From Desulfomicrobium macestii (GTDB lineage Bacteria; Desulfobacterota; Desulfovibrionia; Desulfovibrionales; Desulfomicrobiaceae): a stretch of DNA of 64,000 bases. Location: assembly GCF_014873765.1 (NCBI RefSeq), contig NZ_JADBGG010000004.1:62001-126000 (forward strand), read 5' to 3'. This document shows positions 26,207-35,800 of the stretch, in pieces. The stretch's first letter is position 1, and every line of letters starts with the position of its first letter. Made by a program: the position numbers and the translations under genes. The notes under the pieces are model-generated. The model ran no database searches. It saw only the letters and a program-made list of their open reading frames with translations, and had not been told where the DNA came from.

Positions 26207-27046
26207 TCAACTTGTTTCGTCGAGCAGGGTGCCTGTGTCGCGCATGAGGAGGCGGATCAGGATTTCCTCCAGGGACAGGACCGGCGTCTGTCGCCGCGCC
26301 TCCACGGCCTGATCGAGCAGGTCCGCCTGGGAATCGAGGGCCGTGGCCTGGTAGTTCAGCCCGTCTTCGCGCTGGGAGTAGACTTCCTCAAGGGTGGTCA
26401 TGTCCCCGATGTGGAGGGAGAGGGTGTCCAGTTCGGTTTGCAGGCTGCCTGCCGGATTGTCTTCCAGGGCCGCGCCGTCAAGTGCGGCAAGACCGGTGGC
26501 GTCGAGTTTCTGGAAGGTCACGTCGAAGCCGCCGTCCGCGCCCTGGGCGAACGACTGGATGAAGACATTGCCGTCCGCGTCGATCTGGTCGGTGCCCCAT
26601 CGCGTATCGTCGAGCAGGGAGATGCCGTTGTACTGGGTCGATTCGATGATGCCGGTGATCTTGTCGCGCAGGGCGTTGTACTGCGTGGCGACATCCGCGG
26701 AGTATGCCAGATCGCCGTCCTTGACCTGCTGGGCGAGGCTCTGCATTTCCTCTAAAGTGCTTTTGATCGTGCCCACCGCGCCAGCCGCGATGCCGACCAT
26801 GGAGGAAGCTTCCTGCACATTTTTGCCAGCCTGGCGGATGGCCGCGCTGTCCGAGCGCAGCCTTCCGGTGATGGCCTCGTCGTAGGGGTTGGTCAGGGGC
26901 TTGACCGGTTGCTGCCCAAGTATCATTTCGCGCAGGTTGGTGCCCACCGATGAACCCTGGAAGTAGACGTTCATGAGCAGATCCTGCTGCCACATCTGGG
27001 TGGCGGTGGAAACGACGAAGAGTTTTTGCAGATCGCTTAAGGCCAT
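26207..27046 (-). CDS. Flagellin-like protein with atypical N-terminus
   Basis: A protein of 279 residues (site AAAGAGG). Residues about 55-160 match the helical D1 region of flagellins: EAITGRLRSDSAAIRQAGKNVQEASSM, then GTIKSTLEEMQSLAQQVKDGDL and IIESTQYNGISLLDD. The C-terminal helix is shortened. The extreme N-terminus (MALSDLQKLFVVSTATQMWQQ) is unlike the D0 segment of ordinary flagellins. It may be a minor filament component or a flagellin paralog with another job. It lies near FliJ- and MotE-like genes but is separated from them by truA. Confidence 0.75.
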   Translation of the reverse strand: MALSDLQKLFVVSTATQMWQQDLLMNVYFQGSSVGTNLREMILGQQPVKPLTNPYDEAITGRLRSDSAAIRQAGKNVQEASSMVGIAAGAVGTIKSTLEEMQSLAQQVKDGDLAYSADVATQYNALRDKITGIIESTQYNGISLLDDTRWGTDQIDADGNVFIQSFAQGADGGFDVTFQKLDATGLAALDGAALEDNPAGSLQTELDTLSLHIGDMTTLEEVYSQREDGLNYQATALDSQADLLDQAVEARRQTPVLSLEEILIRLLMRDTGTLLDETS

Positions 27047-27130
27047 GAAAACCTCTTTACGGGCGCTTGTTATCGAAGCAGGCGGATTCCGGTGGACATT
27101 CCTAACCAATCGGATGATTTTTAAAAGTCA

Positions 27131-27871
27131 TTAATAGACGACTTCCTCCAGCGTGAGCCCCCGTGCCGGGGCCGTGGCCGGGGCCTTGCGGCGGTCACAT
27201 CCTTCAAGGATGGCGCGGACTTCGCCGGGGCCCAGCCCGCCTCGGCCCGCTTCGGCAAGCAGCCCCATGAGGTTGCGGACCATCTGCTTCAAAAAGCCAT
27301 CGGCCTGAAAGCGGAAGACCCATTCCGCCGGGCTCTGCCCCTGGGTGCGCAGAATGGGTTCGAGGGTGCGCACGGTGCCTTTGATCTCCGTGCCGGCGTT
27401 CTGGAACGCCGCGAAATCGTGGGTTCCGGCCAGCTCTTGCGCGGCCTGGTCCATGGCCTCGAAATCAAGCCCGCGAACAGCCCAGACAAAGGGCGCCCGC
27501 TGCGGCAGAATAAAGTGCGGCTCGGTCCAGAGGGTGTAGGCGTAACGCTTGGAGCGGACCGAGAAGCGCGCATGAAAATCCTCGGTCACTTCCACTGCGT
27601 CGAGAATGGCGATGTCGTCTGGCAGCATGGCGTTCAGGGCCTGTTGCCAGGGGATGTGCGCCTTGGACTCCGGGACGTCGAAGTGGGCCACCTGCGCCAG
27701 GGCATGCACGCCCGAGTCCGTGCGTCCGGAGCCGTGAACCCGCACCAGTTCGCCGCAGATGCGGGTCAGCTTATCCTCGATGGTGCCCTGGATGGTCGCG
27801 CCCTGGCCCTGAATCTGCCAGCCCTGGTAGCGGGTGCCGACGTAGGCCACGGTAAGCCTGATGCGCGGCAT
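27131..27871 (-). CDS. truA: tRNA pseudouridine(38-40) synthase TruA
   Basis: A protein of 246 residues. The catalytic Asp lies in GSGRTDSGVHALAQVAHF. Further family motifs are VAYVGTRYQGWQIQ at the N-terminus, and FLKQMVRNLMGLL near residue 200. It isomerises uridines 38-40 in the anticodon stem of many tRNAs. It begins 3 bp after the MotE-like gene, whose stop sits within its ribosome-binding region (TGAGGA), so the two are in one transcript. Confidence 0.96.
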   Translation of the reverse strand: MPRIRLTVAYVGTRYQGWQIQGQGATIQGTIEDKLTRICGELVRVHGSGRTDSGVHALAQVAHFDVPESKAHIPWQQALNAMLPDDIAILDAVEVTEDFHARFSVRSKRYAYTLWTEPHFILPQRAPFVWAVRGLDFEAMDQAAQELAGTHDFAAFQNAGTEIKGTVRTLEPILRTQGQSPAEWVFRFQADGFLKQMVRNLMGLLAEAGRGGLGPGEVRAILEGCDRRKAPATAPARGLTLEEVVY

Positions 27872-27874
27872 TCC

Positions 27875-28528
27875 TCAGTTCCCGTTCTCGCCGGTCTGCA
27901 GCCGGGTCAGGGCCGCGGAGAGCGCTGCCGCGCGATCGGCCCGCACCGAGGACAGGATTTCTCCCGCCTTGCGGCCGCTCATCCCTGCCAGGATTCTGAC
28001 GGCGATGGGTTCTTCCAGGGTTTGCAGCACCACCGCCGCCTGCTTGGGCTTCATGTTCGAATAGACGTCGATCAGATGCGCCATCTTTTCGTCCTGGATG
28101 CTTGCGGCGGAATCGATCAGGTTTTGCATCCTGATTTCAAGCTTCCGTAATGTGGTGAGCTTTTGATCGACTTGAGCTTCCAGTGCCTTCAGTTCCGCTT
28201 CTTTCTTGGCCAGTGCCTGTTCCCGTGCATTGAGGTCCTGGGGCTGATTTGCCTGAGCGTCGGAATCGGTGGCGTTGTCCGGCGTGGAGGGCGCGGCAGG
28301 CTCCTGCGCCAGGGCCTGGCTTGCGGCAATGGCCGGCCGGACGATCACGGGCTGCAGCAAGGGATTGTCGGGGAGGGTGGGTGGAATCCAGAGCAGGCAG
28401 ATGGCGGCCAGCTTGACGGCCGCGAGGGCGATGAAAGCCTGGACCAGCCTAGTAAGGCGTGCGCCCGTGGCGGAGGGTGCCTGTTTCGTCGAATTCCTTT
28501 TGCTCTTTTCTCTGTTCTTCCTGAACAT
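27875..28528 (-). CDS. MotE-like flagellar stator chaperone (MgtE N-domain type)
   Basis: A protein of 217 residues: a basic cytoplasmic start, one transmembrane helix (about 28-48), a Pro/Ala-rich stretch, a coiled coil (about 100-150) and a C-terminal MgtE-like helical domain (MAHLIDVYSNMKPKQAAVVLQTLEEPIAVRILAGMSGRKAGEIL, in part). MotE-type proteins chaperone the MotC stator component or sit in the flagellar basal body. The predicted start lies 80 bp inside the FliJ gene, which is unusually deep; no better start was found before the membrane helix. Confidence 0.78.
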   Translation of the reverse strand: MFRKNREKSKRNSTKQAPSATGARLTRLVQAFIALAAVKLAAICLLWIPPTLPDNPLLQPVIVRPAIAASQALAQEPAAPSTPDNATDSDAQANQPQDLNAREQALAKKEAELKALEAQVDQKLTTLRKLEIRMQNLIDSAASIQDEKMAHLIDVYSNMKPKQAAVVLQTLEEPIAVRILAGMSGRKAGEILSSVRADRAAALSAALTRLQTGENGN

Positions 28529-28892
28529 GTTTTTCTGCCTGTTTGGCCCGGAGTTTCTCCAGGAGTTTGCGGTCCTTGGCTTTTGTCACCAGTTCGAGCC
28601 GACGGGTTTCGGCCAGCTTTTGCAGTTCGACAAGTTTTGCCTGTGCCTGTGTTTTGTCAAGTTCCAGACGTTTTCGCCAGCCCGACCAGAGCCACAGCTC
28701 CGGTTGGGTCATTTGTTTGATCGCGCTGAGTTCGACAAGGCAGGCTTCCAGGTCTTTGTGCAGGGCATCGACACGCAGTTTCTGTTCCGCGACCTGTTGT
28801 CTGGTAAGGCTCAAGGCCAGTTTTGCCTGGTCTTCGAGCTGCCTGCGGTATTCCAGGATTTTTTCAAGTTTGAACAGAAAGGGGCGTGCCAT
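28449..28892 (-). CDS. fliJ: Flagellar export protein FliJ
   Basis: A protein of 147 residues that is almost entirely a charged coiled coil, starting FLFKLEKILEYRRQLEDQAKLALS, which is the typical FliJ opening. FliJ acts as the central stalk of the flagellar export ATPase and escorts chaperones. Its last 80 bp overlap the MotE-like gene. A second protein of this class, SctO, is encoded in the T3SS operon at 41837. Confidence 0.82.
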   Translation of the reverse strand: MARPFLFKLEKILEYRRQLEDQAKLALSLTRQQVAEQKLRVDALHKDLEACLVELSAIKQMTQPELWLWSGWRKRLELDKTQAQAKLVELQKLAETRRLELVTKAKDRKLLEKLRAKQAEKHVQEEQRKEQKEFDETGTLRHGRTPY

Positions 28893-28917
28893 GTCGGTAT
28901 GTCAGCAAAAAGCGTGC

Positions 28918-28948
28918 ACAAAAAAGCCCGGCCATACCGGCCGGGCTT
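28918..28948 (-). terminator. Intrinsic terminator of the nitronate-monooxygenase-like gene
   Basis: On the minus strand: arms AAGCCCGGCC / GGCCGGGCTT with a 5-base loop followed by TTTTTT. It lies between the end of the minus-strand enzyme gene and the start of fliJ. Confidence 0.9.
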
Positions 28949-28972
28949 CGTGAAGCTTATGGCCGCTGGATG

Positions 28973-30055
28973 CTAGGCGGCGCTGGCGGCCGCGATATAG
29001 CCCTGGCGCAGGGACTCGATGAGTTCCTTCACGGAGATGATGGCGTTCACCCTGTATGCGTTGGCGCCCGCAAAGGCGAAACCGTGCTTGAGCTGTCCCT
29101 TCTTGGCGTTCACCAAGGCGAGCGCGATGCAATAAGGGCTTTTGGTGTAGTCGCAGGAACTGATGCAGTGGAACGGGCACTTGAAAGGCTTTTTGAGGCC
29201 GCTGGTCACATCGTCGAGAAAGGGTCCGCTGACCGCTCGTCCGGGCAGGCCCACCGGGCTCTTGATGATCTGGATGTCTTTTTCCGTGGCGTTTACGTAG
29301 CTTTCCTTGAACTTGATGTCCGCGTCGCATTCGTGAGTGGCCACGAAGCGCGTGCCCATCTGCACGCCCGCCGCGCCCATCTGCAGGTACTTGTGGATAT
29401 CCGCGCCGTCATAGACGCCGCCCGCGGCGATGACCGGGATGGGGCGTCCGGCTTTGGCCTCGAATTCGCGCACGGCCTCGATGACCTCGGGTACGGTCTT
29501 TTCAAGCGAGAATTCTGGATCGTCGATCTGTTCCGGCTTGAAGCCGAGGTGCCCACCGGCCTTGGGGCCTTCGACCACGAAGGCGTCGGGCAGATAATCG
29601 AACTTCGACAGCCATTTCTTGCAGATGATGCTGGCGGCCCGGGCCGAGGAGATGATGGGCACGAGCTTGGTCTTGGCTCCGTCCTTGATGTAGGAGGGCA
29701 GGTCCAGGGGCAGGCCGGCGCCAGCGAAGATGATGTCCGCGCCTTCCTTGATGGATGTCTTGACCAAGTCGCTGAAGTTGGTCAGGGCGACCATGATGTT
29801 CACGCCCAGGATGCCGTCGGTCACTTCGCGGGCCTTGCGCAGTTCGCGGGCCAGGGCGCGCGTGTTCGCTTCGCGGTAATTGCTTCCGATATCGGGCTCG
29901 CCCATGCCGATCATGGCGGCGGCGATGACGCCGATGCCGCCTTCCTTGGCCACGGCCGAAGCCAGCCCGGAAAGGGAGATGCCAACACCCATGCCGCCCT
30001 GGATGATGGGGATTTTTGCAACAAGATCACCGATCTTGAGTTGTGGGAAGTCCAT
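28973..30055 (-). CDS. Nitronate monooxygenase / 2-nitropropane dioxygenase family enzyme
   Basis: A TIM-barrel flavoprotein of 360 residues (site CAGGAGA). FMN-binding features include IPIIQGGMGVGISLSGLA at the N-terminus, IIFAGAGLPLDLP, the EGPKAGGHLGF region, PVIAAGGVYDG and GVQMGTRFVATHECD. A C-terminal Cys cluster (CPFHCISSCDYTKSPYC) is typical of the anaerobic subgroup. The reaction in anaerobes is uncertain, since nitronate oxidation needs O2; enoyl-reductase-like activity is an alternative. Confidence 0.88.
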   Translation of the reverse strand: MDFPQLKIGDLVAKIPIIQGGMGVGISLSGLASAVAKEGGIGVIAAAMIGMGEPDIGSNYREANTRALARELRKAREVTDGILGVNIMVALTNFSDLVKTSIKEGADIIFAGAGLPLDLPSYIKDGAKTKLVPIISSARAASIICKKWLSKFDYLPDAFVVEGPKAGGHLGFKPEQIDDPEFSLEKTVPEVIEAVREFEAKAGRPIPVIAAGGVYDGADIHKYLQMGAAGVQMGTRFVATHECDADIKFKESYVNATEKDIQIIKSPVGLPGRAVSGPFLDDVTSGLKKPFKCPFHCISSCDYTKSPYCIALALVNAKKGQLKHGFAFAGANAYRVNAIISVKELIESLRQGYIAAASAA

Positions 30056-30148
30056 TGTGTTCTCCTGTATGGATTGCGCCGTGTGGTCGGCGGGAAGTGA
30101 AGAGCTTGAGTGACCACTTAATAAAGGCGTTTGTGGCGCTGCTAACTC

Positions 30149-30178
30149 AAAAAAAAAGGGGGGTCAATGAAGGCCCCT
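30149..30178 (-). terminator. Probable terminator of the cobS operon
   Basis: On the minus strand, short GC arms (AGGGG / CCCCT) followed by a run of eight to nine T. It lies about 95 bp after cobS in a 216-bp gap that otherwise holds only the upstream region of the nitronate-monooxygenase-like gene. Confidence 0.65.
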
Positions 30179-30271
30179 CGGCCTGGTTATTTGCCGATCA
30201 GCACGCATGGTTTTCGGACTTATGCTAAGGTCCTGAACAGTCGTTCAAAAACGTGTGATACGTACCAATAC

Positions 30272-31000
30272 TTACCAGATCGGCAGGGAGAGGGGAAGAA
30301 GAACGCAGATCTCCCCTGCAATGATGGCGGCTCCCAGAAAATCGCCGTTCACGCCTCCCTGTTTGCGGCCCAGGGCCAGCAGCGCGGCCAGGACGGCAAC
30401 GGTCGTCGCGAGGGTCGCGGCCAGATGGCTCGGGGCCAGGGCCAGGGCCGGGAGCAGGGTGGTGCATCCGCCCACGATCAGGGCAGAGCGCGTCGCCCCC
30501 TGCACGGCGTTTTGTCCGAGGCCCGGACGGGACAGGTTTTGGCTCATGCGGGCCAGCACCAGACAGGAAAACCGGCCAAAAACAGGGGCAAGGATGAGCG
30601 CCGACCATGCATCGCGGGAAACGGCTGCTTCAAAGAGCGCGGTCTGAAGCCCAAGGCCCAAAATGAGGCCCATGGTCCCGAAGGCACCGATGTGGCTGTC
30701 CTTGACGATGGTCCAGAAGCGTTCGCCCGTCGCGCCGCTGCCCCATCCATCCCACAGGTCGGCCCAGCCGTCCCAGTGCAGGCCCCGTGTCAGGTAGATG
30801 TTGAGTCCGGTCAGAATCCAGGCCAGGACCCAAGGAGAGAGCGGGAGCCGGGAGCAAAGAGCCAGGATCAGTCCGAGGAGCAGCCCCACCATCGGATACA
30901 TGGGCATGGATTTGCTGATGGCCTCGGAGGTGGTGATATGGGCGCGGCCCAGGCGGGTCAGGAAAGTCAGGGCCACGAGGAAGTCTTTGAGCGGATTCAC
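30272..31000 (-). CDS. cobS: Adenosylcobinamide-GDP ribazoletransferase
   Basis: A membrane enzyme of 242 residues with about six hydrophobic segments. The acidic motif GLHWDGWADLWDGWGSG matches the Mg-binding DGLxDxxDG region of CobS, followed by KDSHIGAFGTMGL. It joins alpha-ribazole to adenosylcobinamide-GDP in the last steps of vitamin B12 synthesis. It starts with GTG, and the GTGA overlaps the stop of the SAM-hydrolase-like gene, indicating translational coupling. Confidence 0.93.
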   Translation of the reverse strand: MNPLKDFLVALTFLTRLGRAHITTSEAISKSMPMYPMVGLLLGLILALCSRLPLSPWVLAWILTGLNIYLTRGLHWDGWADLWDGWGSGATGERFWTIVKDSHIGAFGTMGLILGLGLQTALFEAAVSRDAWSALILAPVFGRFSCLVLARMSQNLSRPGLGQNAVQGATRSALIVGGCTTLLPALALAPSHLAATLATTVAVLAALLALGRKQGGVNGDFLGAAIIAGEICVLLPLSLPIW

Positions 31001-31779
31001 GGGTGCGGGGTGTCCTTTCGGGTCAGGCGGATGTTCAGGCCGGGGGCAAGGCCAAGGGTACGGGCGCAGTCGCCCTGGTTCACCGCCAGTTCCAGCACGC
31101 CCTGACTGCCCGCCAGGAGGCCGATCTGTCCGGGAGCGAGGCTCGCGTAGGCGACAGCCTTGACGACGGTTCTGCCGTCATCGAGGAGCCAGGTCTTTGG
31201 CGATTCATGAAAATGTTCGGCGCGCAGGTTCAAGAGGCAGTTGCCGAAGCGGTCCACGTGCAGGACCGTGCAGTCAACGACGGGATCCCCGATTTCGGCC
31301 CAGCTTAGATCGTGGCGCATGATCGTGTCCGGCGCGACGCGCGATCCGAAGGCTTGCGGTGTCGCACCCAGGGCCAGCCGCGCGGCGATGGGCGCGAAAA
31401 TATCCCGGCCGTGAAAGGTGTTGCCGGCGGCGAAGGCCTGTGCGTCAATCCGCCACCATGACACGGGCTCGTCGATCAGAAACGACAGCAGGCCGTTGTC
31501 CGGGGCCAGGAAGAACTGATTTTCCCGCTGGGCCAGCAAAATGGACCGGGATGATCCGACGCCCGGATCGACCACTCCCAAAAAGATGCTTTGAGGCGGA
31601 AAGTGACGATGGCTGGCTTGCAGCAAAAAACCGGCTTGGACACTGTCATGCGCGACCACTTCGTGGCAAAGATCCACAATGCACGCGTCCGGCGCCTCAC
31701 GCAGAATGACTCCCTTCATCTGTCCGACATAGGGATCAAGGAGACCAAAGTCAGTGAGTAGAACGATAATCGGGCGCAT
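30997..31779 (-). CDS. SAM hydroxide adenosyltransferase (SAM hydrolase, DUF62)
   Basis: A protein of 260 residues with the family motifs [51 protein letters not shown] and the C-terminal [14 protein letters not shown]. Members split S-adenosylmethionine into adenosine and methionine using hydroxide. The gene overlaps cobS by 4 bp. The link to cobalamin synthesis is not obvious; lowering SAM that competes in methylation, or simple co-regulation, are possibilities. Confidence 0.92.
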   Translation of the reverse strand: MRPIIVLLTDFGLLDPYVGQMKGVILREAPDACIVDLCHEVVAHDSVQAGFLLQASHRHFPPQSIFLGVVDPGVGSSRSILLAQRENQFFLAPDNGLLSFLIDEPVSWWRIDAQAFAAGNTFHGRDIFAPIAARLALGATPQAFGSRVAPDTIMRHDLSWAEIGDPVVDCTVLHVDRFGNCLLNLRAEHFHESPKTWLLDDGRTVVKAVAYASLAPGQIGLLAGSQGVLELAVNQGDCARTLGLAPGLNIRLTRKDTPHP

Positions 31780-31874
31780 TTGATGTATCTAAGACCAAGC
31801 TCAAACCCTGTCCAGAGCCCGATCGAGAAACCTGTTGACAGTGTTGAGCGCGCCTGTGTAGATACGGCGCTCTT

Positions 31875-31951
31875 CGGGGCGTAGCGCAGTTTGGTAGCGC
31901 ATCGGTTTTGGGAACCGAGGGCCGGAGGTTCGAATCCTCTCGCCCCGACCA
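31875..31951 (+). tRNA. tRNA-Pro (anticodon TGG), CCA encoded
   Basis: A 77-bp cloverleaf: acceptor CGGGGCG / CGCCCCG, D-arm GTAGCGCAGTTTGGTAGC, anticodon arm CGGTT-TTGGGAA-AACCG with anticodon TGG, and T-arm GGAGGTTCGAATCCTC. The 3' end ACCA is encoded. It lies at the left border of the T3SS region, a common place for island insertion. Confidence 0.97.
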
Positions 31952-31959
31952 GGAAAAAC

Positions 31960-31995
31960 AAGGCTTACAGGTAAATCATCTGTAGGCCTTTTTTT
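31960..31995 (+). terminator. Terminator of the tRNA-Pro gene
   Basis: Arms AAGGCTTACAG / CTGTAGGCCTT (one mismatch) with a 9-base loop, followed by a run of T. It begins 9 bp after the CCA end. Confidence 0.85.
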
Positions 31996-32334
31996 ATTTT
32001 TCGAGCACTTGCCGTCCCTGCAGTGCGTGAGTGTGCTATTTTCGAACACTTTAGAAATAGAGGCAGCTGTGGTTGCATCACCATGCATGTCAGGGAAATT
32101 TAAGCCGAACTTGACGGACTCATTGGCATGGTGCGACGAAACACATCTAGCGTGTAGGTAGCAAACCTTTGGTCTTCTTGAATGCCATCGGTTGGCGCTG
32201 CATTGCCAACATTGTTGGGGTCAGGTTTTGAATGGACCGCCAATATTTTTCTATCTTGAGTTTTATTAATTTGGAATAATTGTATTTTTTGACGTGTGGC
32301 GTATTTTGTGCTCAAAATATCACGGAGGACTTCT
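31996..32334. other. Non-coding stretch between tRNA-Pro and the T3SS effector unit
   Basis: A 339-bp region, more AT-rich from 32220 onward. I found no integrase, no supported gene and no copy of the tRNA 3' end. The promoter for the chaperone-effector unit is probably in its last 100 bp, but no box is convincing. The ribosome binding site CACGGAGGAC precedes 32335. Confidence 0.45.
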
Positions 32335-32790
32335 ATGACTGCAAGCGAAATGGTGCAACATATCGGCAAACGTCTCGGCATTCCCGAGTTATGCCTGAAT
32401 GAACTAGGGCTTTGTAGAATCAGGCTGAACGATAGCATCGTCATTGATTTTGAAGAAGATGACACCAAGAATTGGTTGCATGTTTTTGCTGCGCTGACGG
32501 ACGATGCCGCGATCCTGTCGCGTGACACGTTGCTTAAACTGTTCCGGGCGCATTATCTGTATAACGATACGGGCCACGCCTCGTTCGGGGTGAATGCCGA
32601 GGACCGGTTGTGCCTGTTCATGCGTGCGCCGACTTCGGAAATGGCGGAAGAACTCTGGGTGGAAATGTTTGAAGCCTTTTTTTCCACGTATCTCGAATGG
32701 AAAGAAAAACTGTCCAGTGGAGCAACCGAGGATCCTTTACCCGGCGACGAACTGCCCGATCTGCCGCCCAGTACTTTTATCAGAGTCTGA
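32335..32790 (+). CDS. CesT/SycE-type T3SS chaperone for the adjacent large protein
   Basis: A protein of 151 residues, acidic, in the size range of class I secretion chaperones. The N-terminal helix (MVQHIGKRLGIPELCLNELGLCRIRLNDSI, in part) is followed by alternating strands (IVIDFEEDD, WLHVFAALT, DRLCLFMRAP) and a long helix (EELWVEMFEAFFSTYLEWKEKL), the CesT fold pattern. It precedes the 1169-residue gene by 46 bp in the same direction, the normal layout of a chaperone and its effector. It should bind the N-terminus of that protein in the cytoplasm. Confidence 0.82.
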   Translation: MTASEMVQHIGKRLGIPELCLNELGLCRIRLNDSIVIDFEEDDTKNWLHVFAALTDDAAILSRDTLLKLFRAHYLYNDTGHASFGVNAEDRLCLFMRAPTSEMAEELWVEMFEAFFSTYLEWKEKLSSGATEDPLPGDELPDLPPSTFIRV

Positions 32791-32836
32791 AGGGTGATTT
32801 TGAGAATACTACCGGCACAGGTTGTAAGGAGATACT

Positions 32837-35800
32837 ATGAGCATCGGTCTTAGTACGAATGAGTCGCGAGTCCAACTGCGGCAAGATAATTTTAAGATGG
32901 ACGAGCTCGGAGGCGAGCGTCCCATTACCATCGGGAAGGACAATAAAATTGTTAAGGCCGAAATCATGTCTCCTTCGAGCCGCTCCCAGCACAAGCCGCA
33001 TAAGGCAAACACGGGGCTTGAAGGCGTGTTCAAAGCCACCATCGACAAGTGCGATTGGTGGCATTCAGCCGGAAAGCTGCGCCGGGCGCAGGACGCCATC
33101 GAGGTGAACCTGGGCCGGATGGCCGGGAAGTTTGTCAATCTTCAGACGCTCGCTGGCAAGTCCGGACTTTCGGAAGATATCGCGAAGGAAAAGAATCTCC
33201 TGATCGACGGCATTGCCAAGGAACTCAGCGCGTTTGAAACTGAAATCGACAGTCTGGCTCGTTCGTACGGGCTGGACCGTGAAGCATCGGAGTCGCTCTT
33301 CCTGCAGCGGTTGATCAACGGTTTGATGAAGAACAATCCCGACGCGCTGAACAGCATGAAAGCAGCCGTTGCCGTGATGGCCAGAATGCCGGACGAAAAC
33401 CCCAACCCCGTGATGCGCGACCACGGCGCATTGGTTCGTCAATTCGACAAGCTGCTTCATGCGAGCCTGCCTGATGTCGTGGCCGAACCCGTGGACCAAC
33501 GAACCGGGCTGCAAAAGCTGGGCGACGTTTTCAAGGGTCTGTTCGGCTCGAAAGAACAGCGTGTCGGACAGCTCCTGCGCGAGAAGTTGAACGGGCTGGA
33601 GCAATTGTGCAAGACCGGCGCCCCCGAAATGGCAGAATTCACTGACCAGCTCCGATTGTTGCGAGAGGGCCTGAACCCCGAAACGAAACTGACAATGGAA
33701 AAGTTCGATGCCGTTCGGGAGGAGCTGGACACCATTATCGGCGCGACCATCAAGCGGGGAAAGGAAATTGCCGAAAAGGCGCTGGAGACGGAATCGGCCA
33801 AAATGGCCGGGCAGTTGGCGGTGGACAAATACCAGCCCCAGCTGGTTTCGGCCGAAGAAGCCAACCGCGATTTGTCCAAACTCTTCCTCTACAAAAACGC
33901 TACACTGGAGCAGACCAAGAGCCTGCAAAGCCCGCTTGACGAAAAGGCGGATGACCTCATCCGCAATTTTATCCGCAGTCAGAATCAAAGTCCGGAAATG
34001 CCCAAGGGGGCCAGAGCAGTGGCGCAGATCGCGGTCAATTCGGTTAAAGACATGACACTCAAGTTCGTTGCCGCGCGCCAGGAACTCAAAAGCATCGAGG
34101 TGGAGCTTTCGGCCATTACGTTGGCCAGGCAGTTGGCCGCCAAGGGCGACACGCCGCCTGCGGGAGTGGATGGCAACTCATGGCACGAAGCCTGTTCCGT
34201 GATGACCAGGCACCTGCTGGAAGCACCCGGTTCGCTCATTTCCGCAAAGGATTTGCCTGCGCTGCATCTTATCAAGACGAACGCGGCTCAGTTCACCGAA
34301 GGACTGCAAGGTGTCGCGGTGCAGAGCTTTGAAAAGCTGTTCACCCGGCTTGATGCCACCACGTCGTTTACGGTCACAGTGCCCAAACCGAGTGCGCAGC
34401 AGATTGAAGAGTTCAAACAGAACGGCAAAATGCGCATGCAGGAAGATGCCGAGCGGTTCGGAAGGGACATGCAGGAATATCGGAATTCGGCACCCAAAAC
34501 CGGCATCTCTGAACTGGATAAGCGGCTGGCCGAGCTGCGCACGCCGCTCACGCTGAATCCTGACAAACTGGACGAAGCCTCGCTGCGCGGCACGCTTTCA
34601 GAGCTGGCAGAACGGATCACAGATATCAAGACGGCGTATTCCTACGAGATGGCTTCGGCTCTCAGCGGCATCGACGGAAAACAGGCCAGGCTGGATCAGC
34701 GGACGAAGCTGTTTGCGACCCTGAATACCGAACTGCAAGGGCTGATGCGGCTGGAAGCTGAACTCCATGGCATGATCAACATGCACGCCATGGGCCAGTT
34801 GGCCTCCGAAGGATTGGACATGCTACGCCAGTCCTGTCCGGAAGGCGTCGATCGGGGAGCATGGGAAAGCGACTGCAACGCCATTGTCGACTTTATCATG
34901 GCGCACCCCCACGAAATTCCCGGCCAAGAGACCGTGGCGATGTTTGAACGTCTGCTGGATACCCTCAACAAGTCTCTATCCACCGACAGCGTTGCGGATC
35001 AACAGAAAGTTGAACTGTACAAAAGTCTCAAAGATGATTTGAACGAGTGGAAAGATTGGGGCTTCACAGTGGGCATGGGACGTGACAGCCTGAACAACAT
35101 GGGACACATGAACGAAGTGCTTGAGAGTGTGTCCAAGATGACCACCGCGCGTATCCGTATCTCCGATGTGGTCAATCTGATGCAGGACTCCTTTATCGCC
35201 TTGACCAAAGCAGGATTGTCCCACGCCGACGAATTGCGGTCCAACTTTTCCGAATATACGCACAAGTTGATGCTCTATGCCGATACCATGTCCCGAACTA
35301 AGGAAATGACACCGGAACTGCGGCTGATGCGTCAGGAAGCTCAGGAGTCGCTGAGCAAGGCGGTACACTCTTTCTTCCCGGCTATGGAATTTTTGGCAGG
35401 GCAGGAACAGAGTTATATGGATGATCCCACCGTGTTCACCGTGGGTCAGACCCAGCAGATAACGGACCTGCGCGCGACCCTGTTCAACGCCTATGCGGCG
35501 TTGTTTGATATCGCCCGTAATGTCGGGACGTTGGGTCTTGACGCTTCGAAGGGTGTTTCGCCTCTGCTCGGAAACGTCGACCTGACACAGAGTGATGTTG
35601 ATTCGCGTGAAGTAGCGGCACTTGGAGAAGCTAACAAGATCAGCACGTACGGCCAAATGTCCCGCGTGGTGGATCCGAACAATCCGTCTTCGCTGACCCG
35701 GGTGACCACTTCCATGATCCTGGAATCCGAAGCACTGATGAACTTTCGGATTCAGATGGATATCGAGAAGCAGATGACCAAGTTGTTCACCCACACGCGG

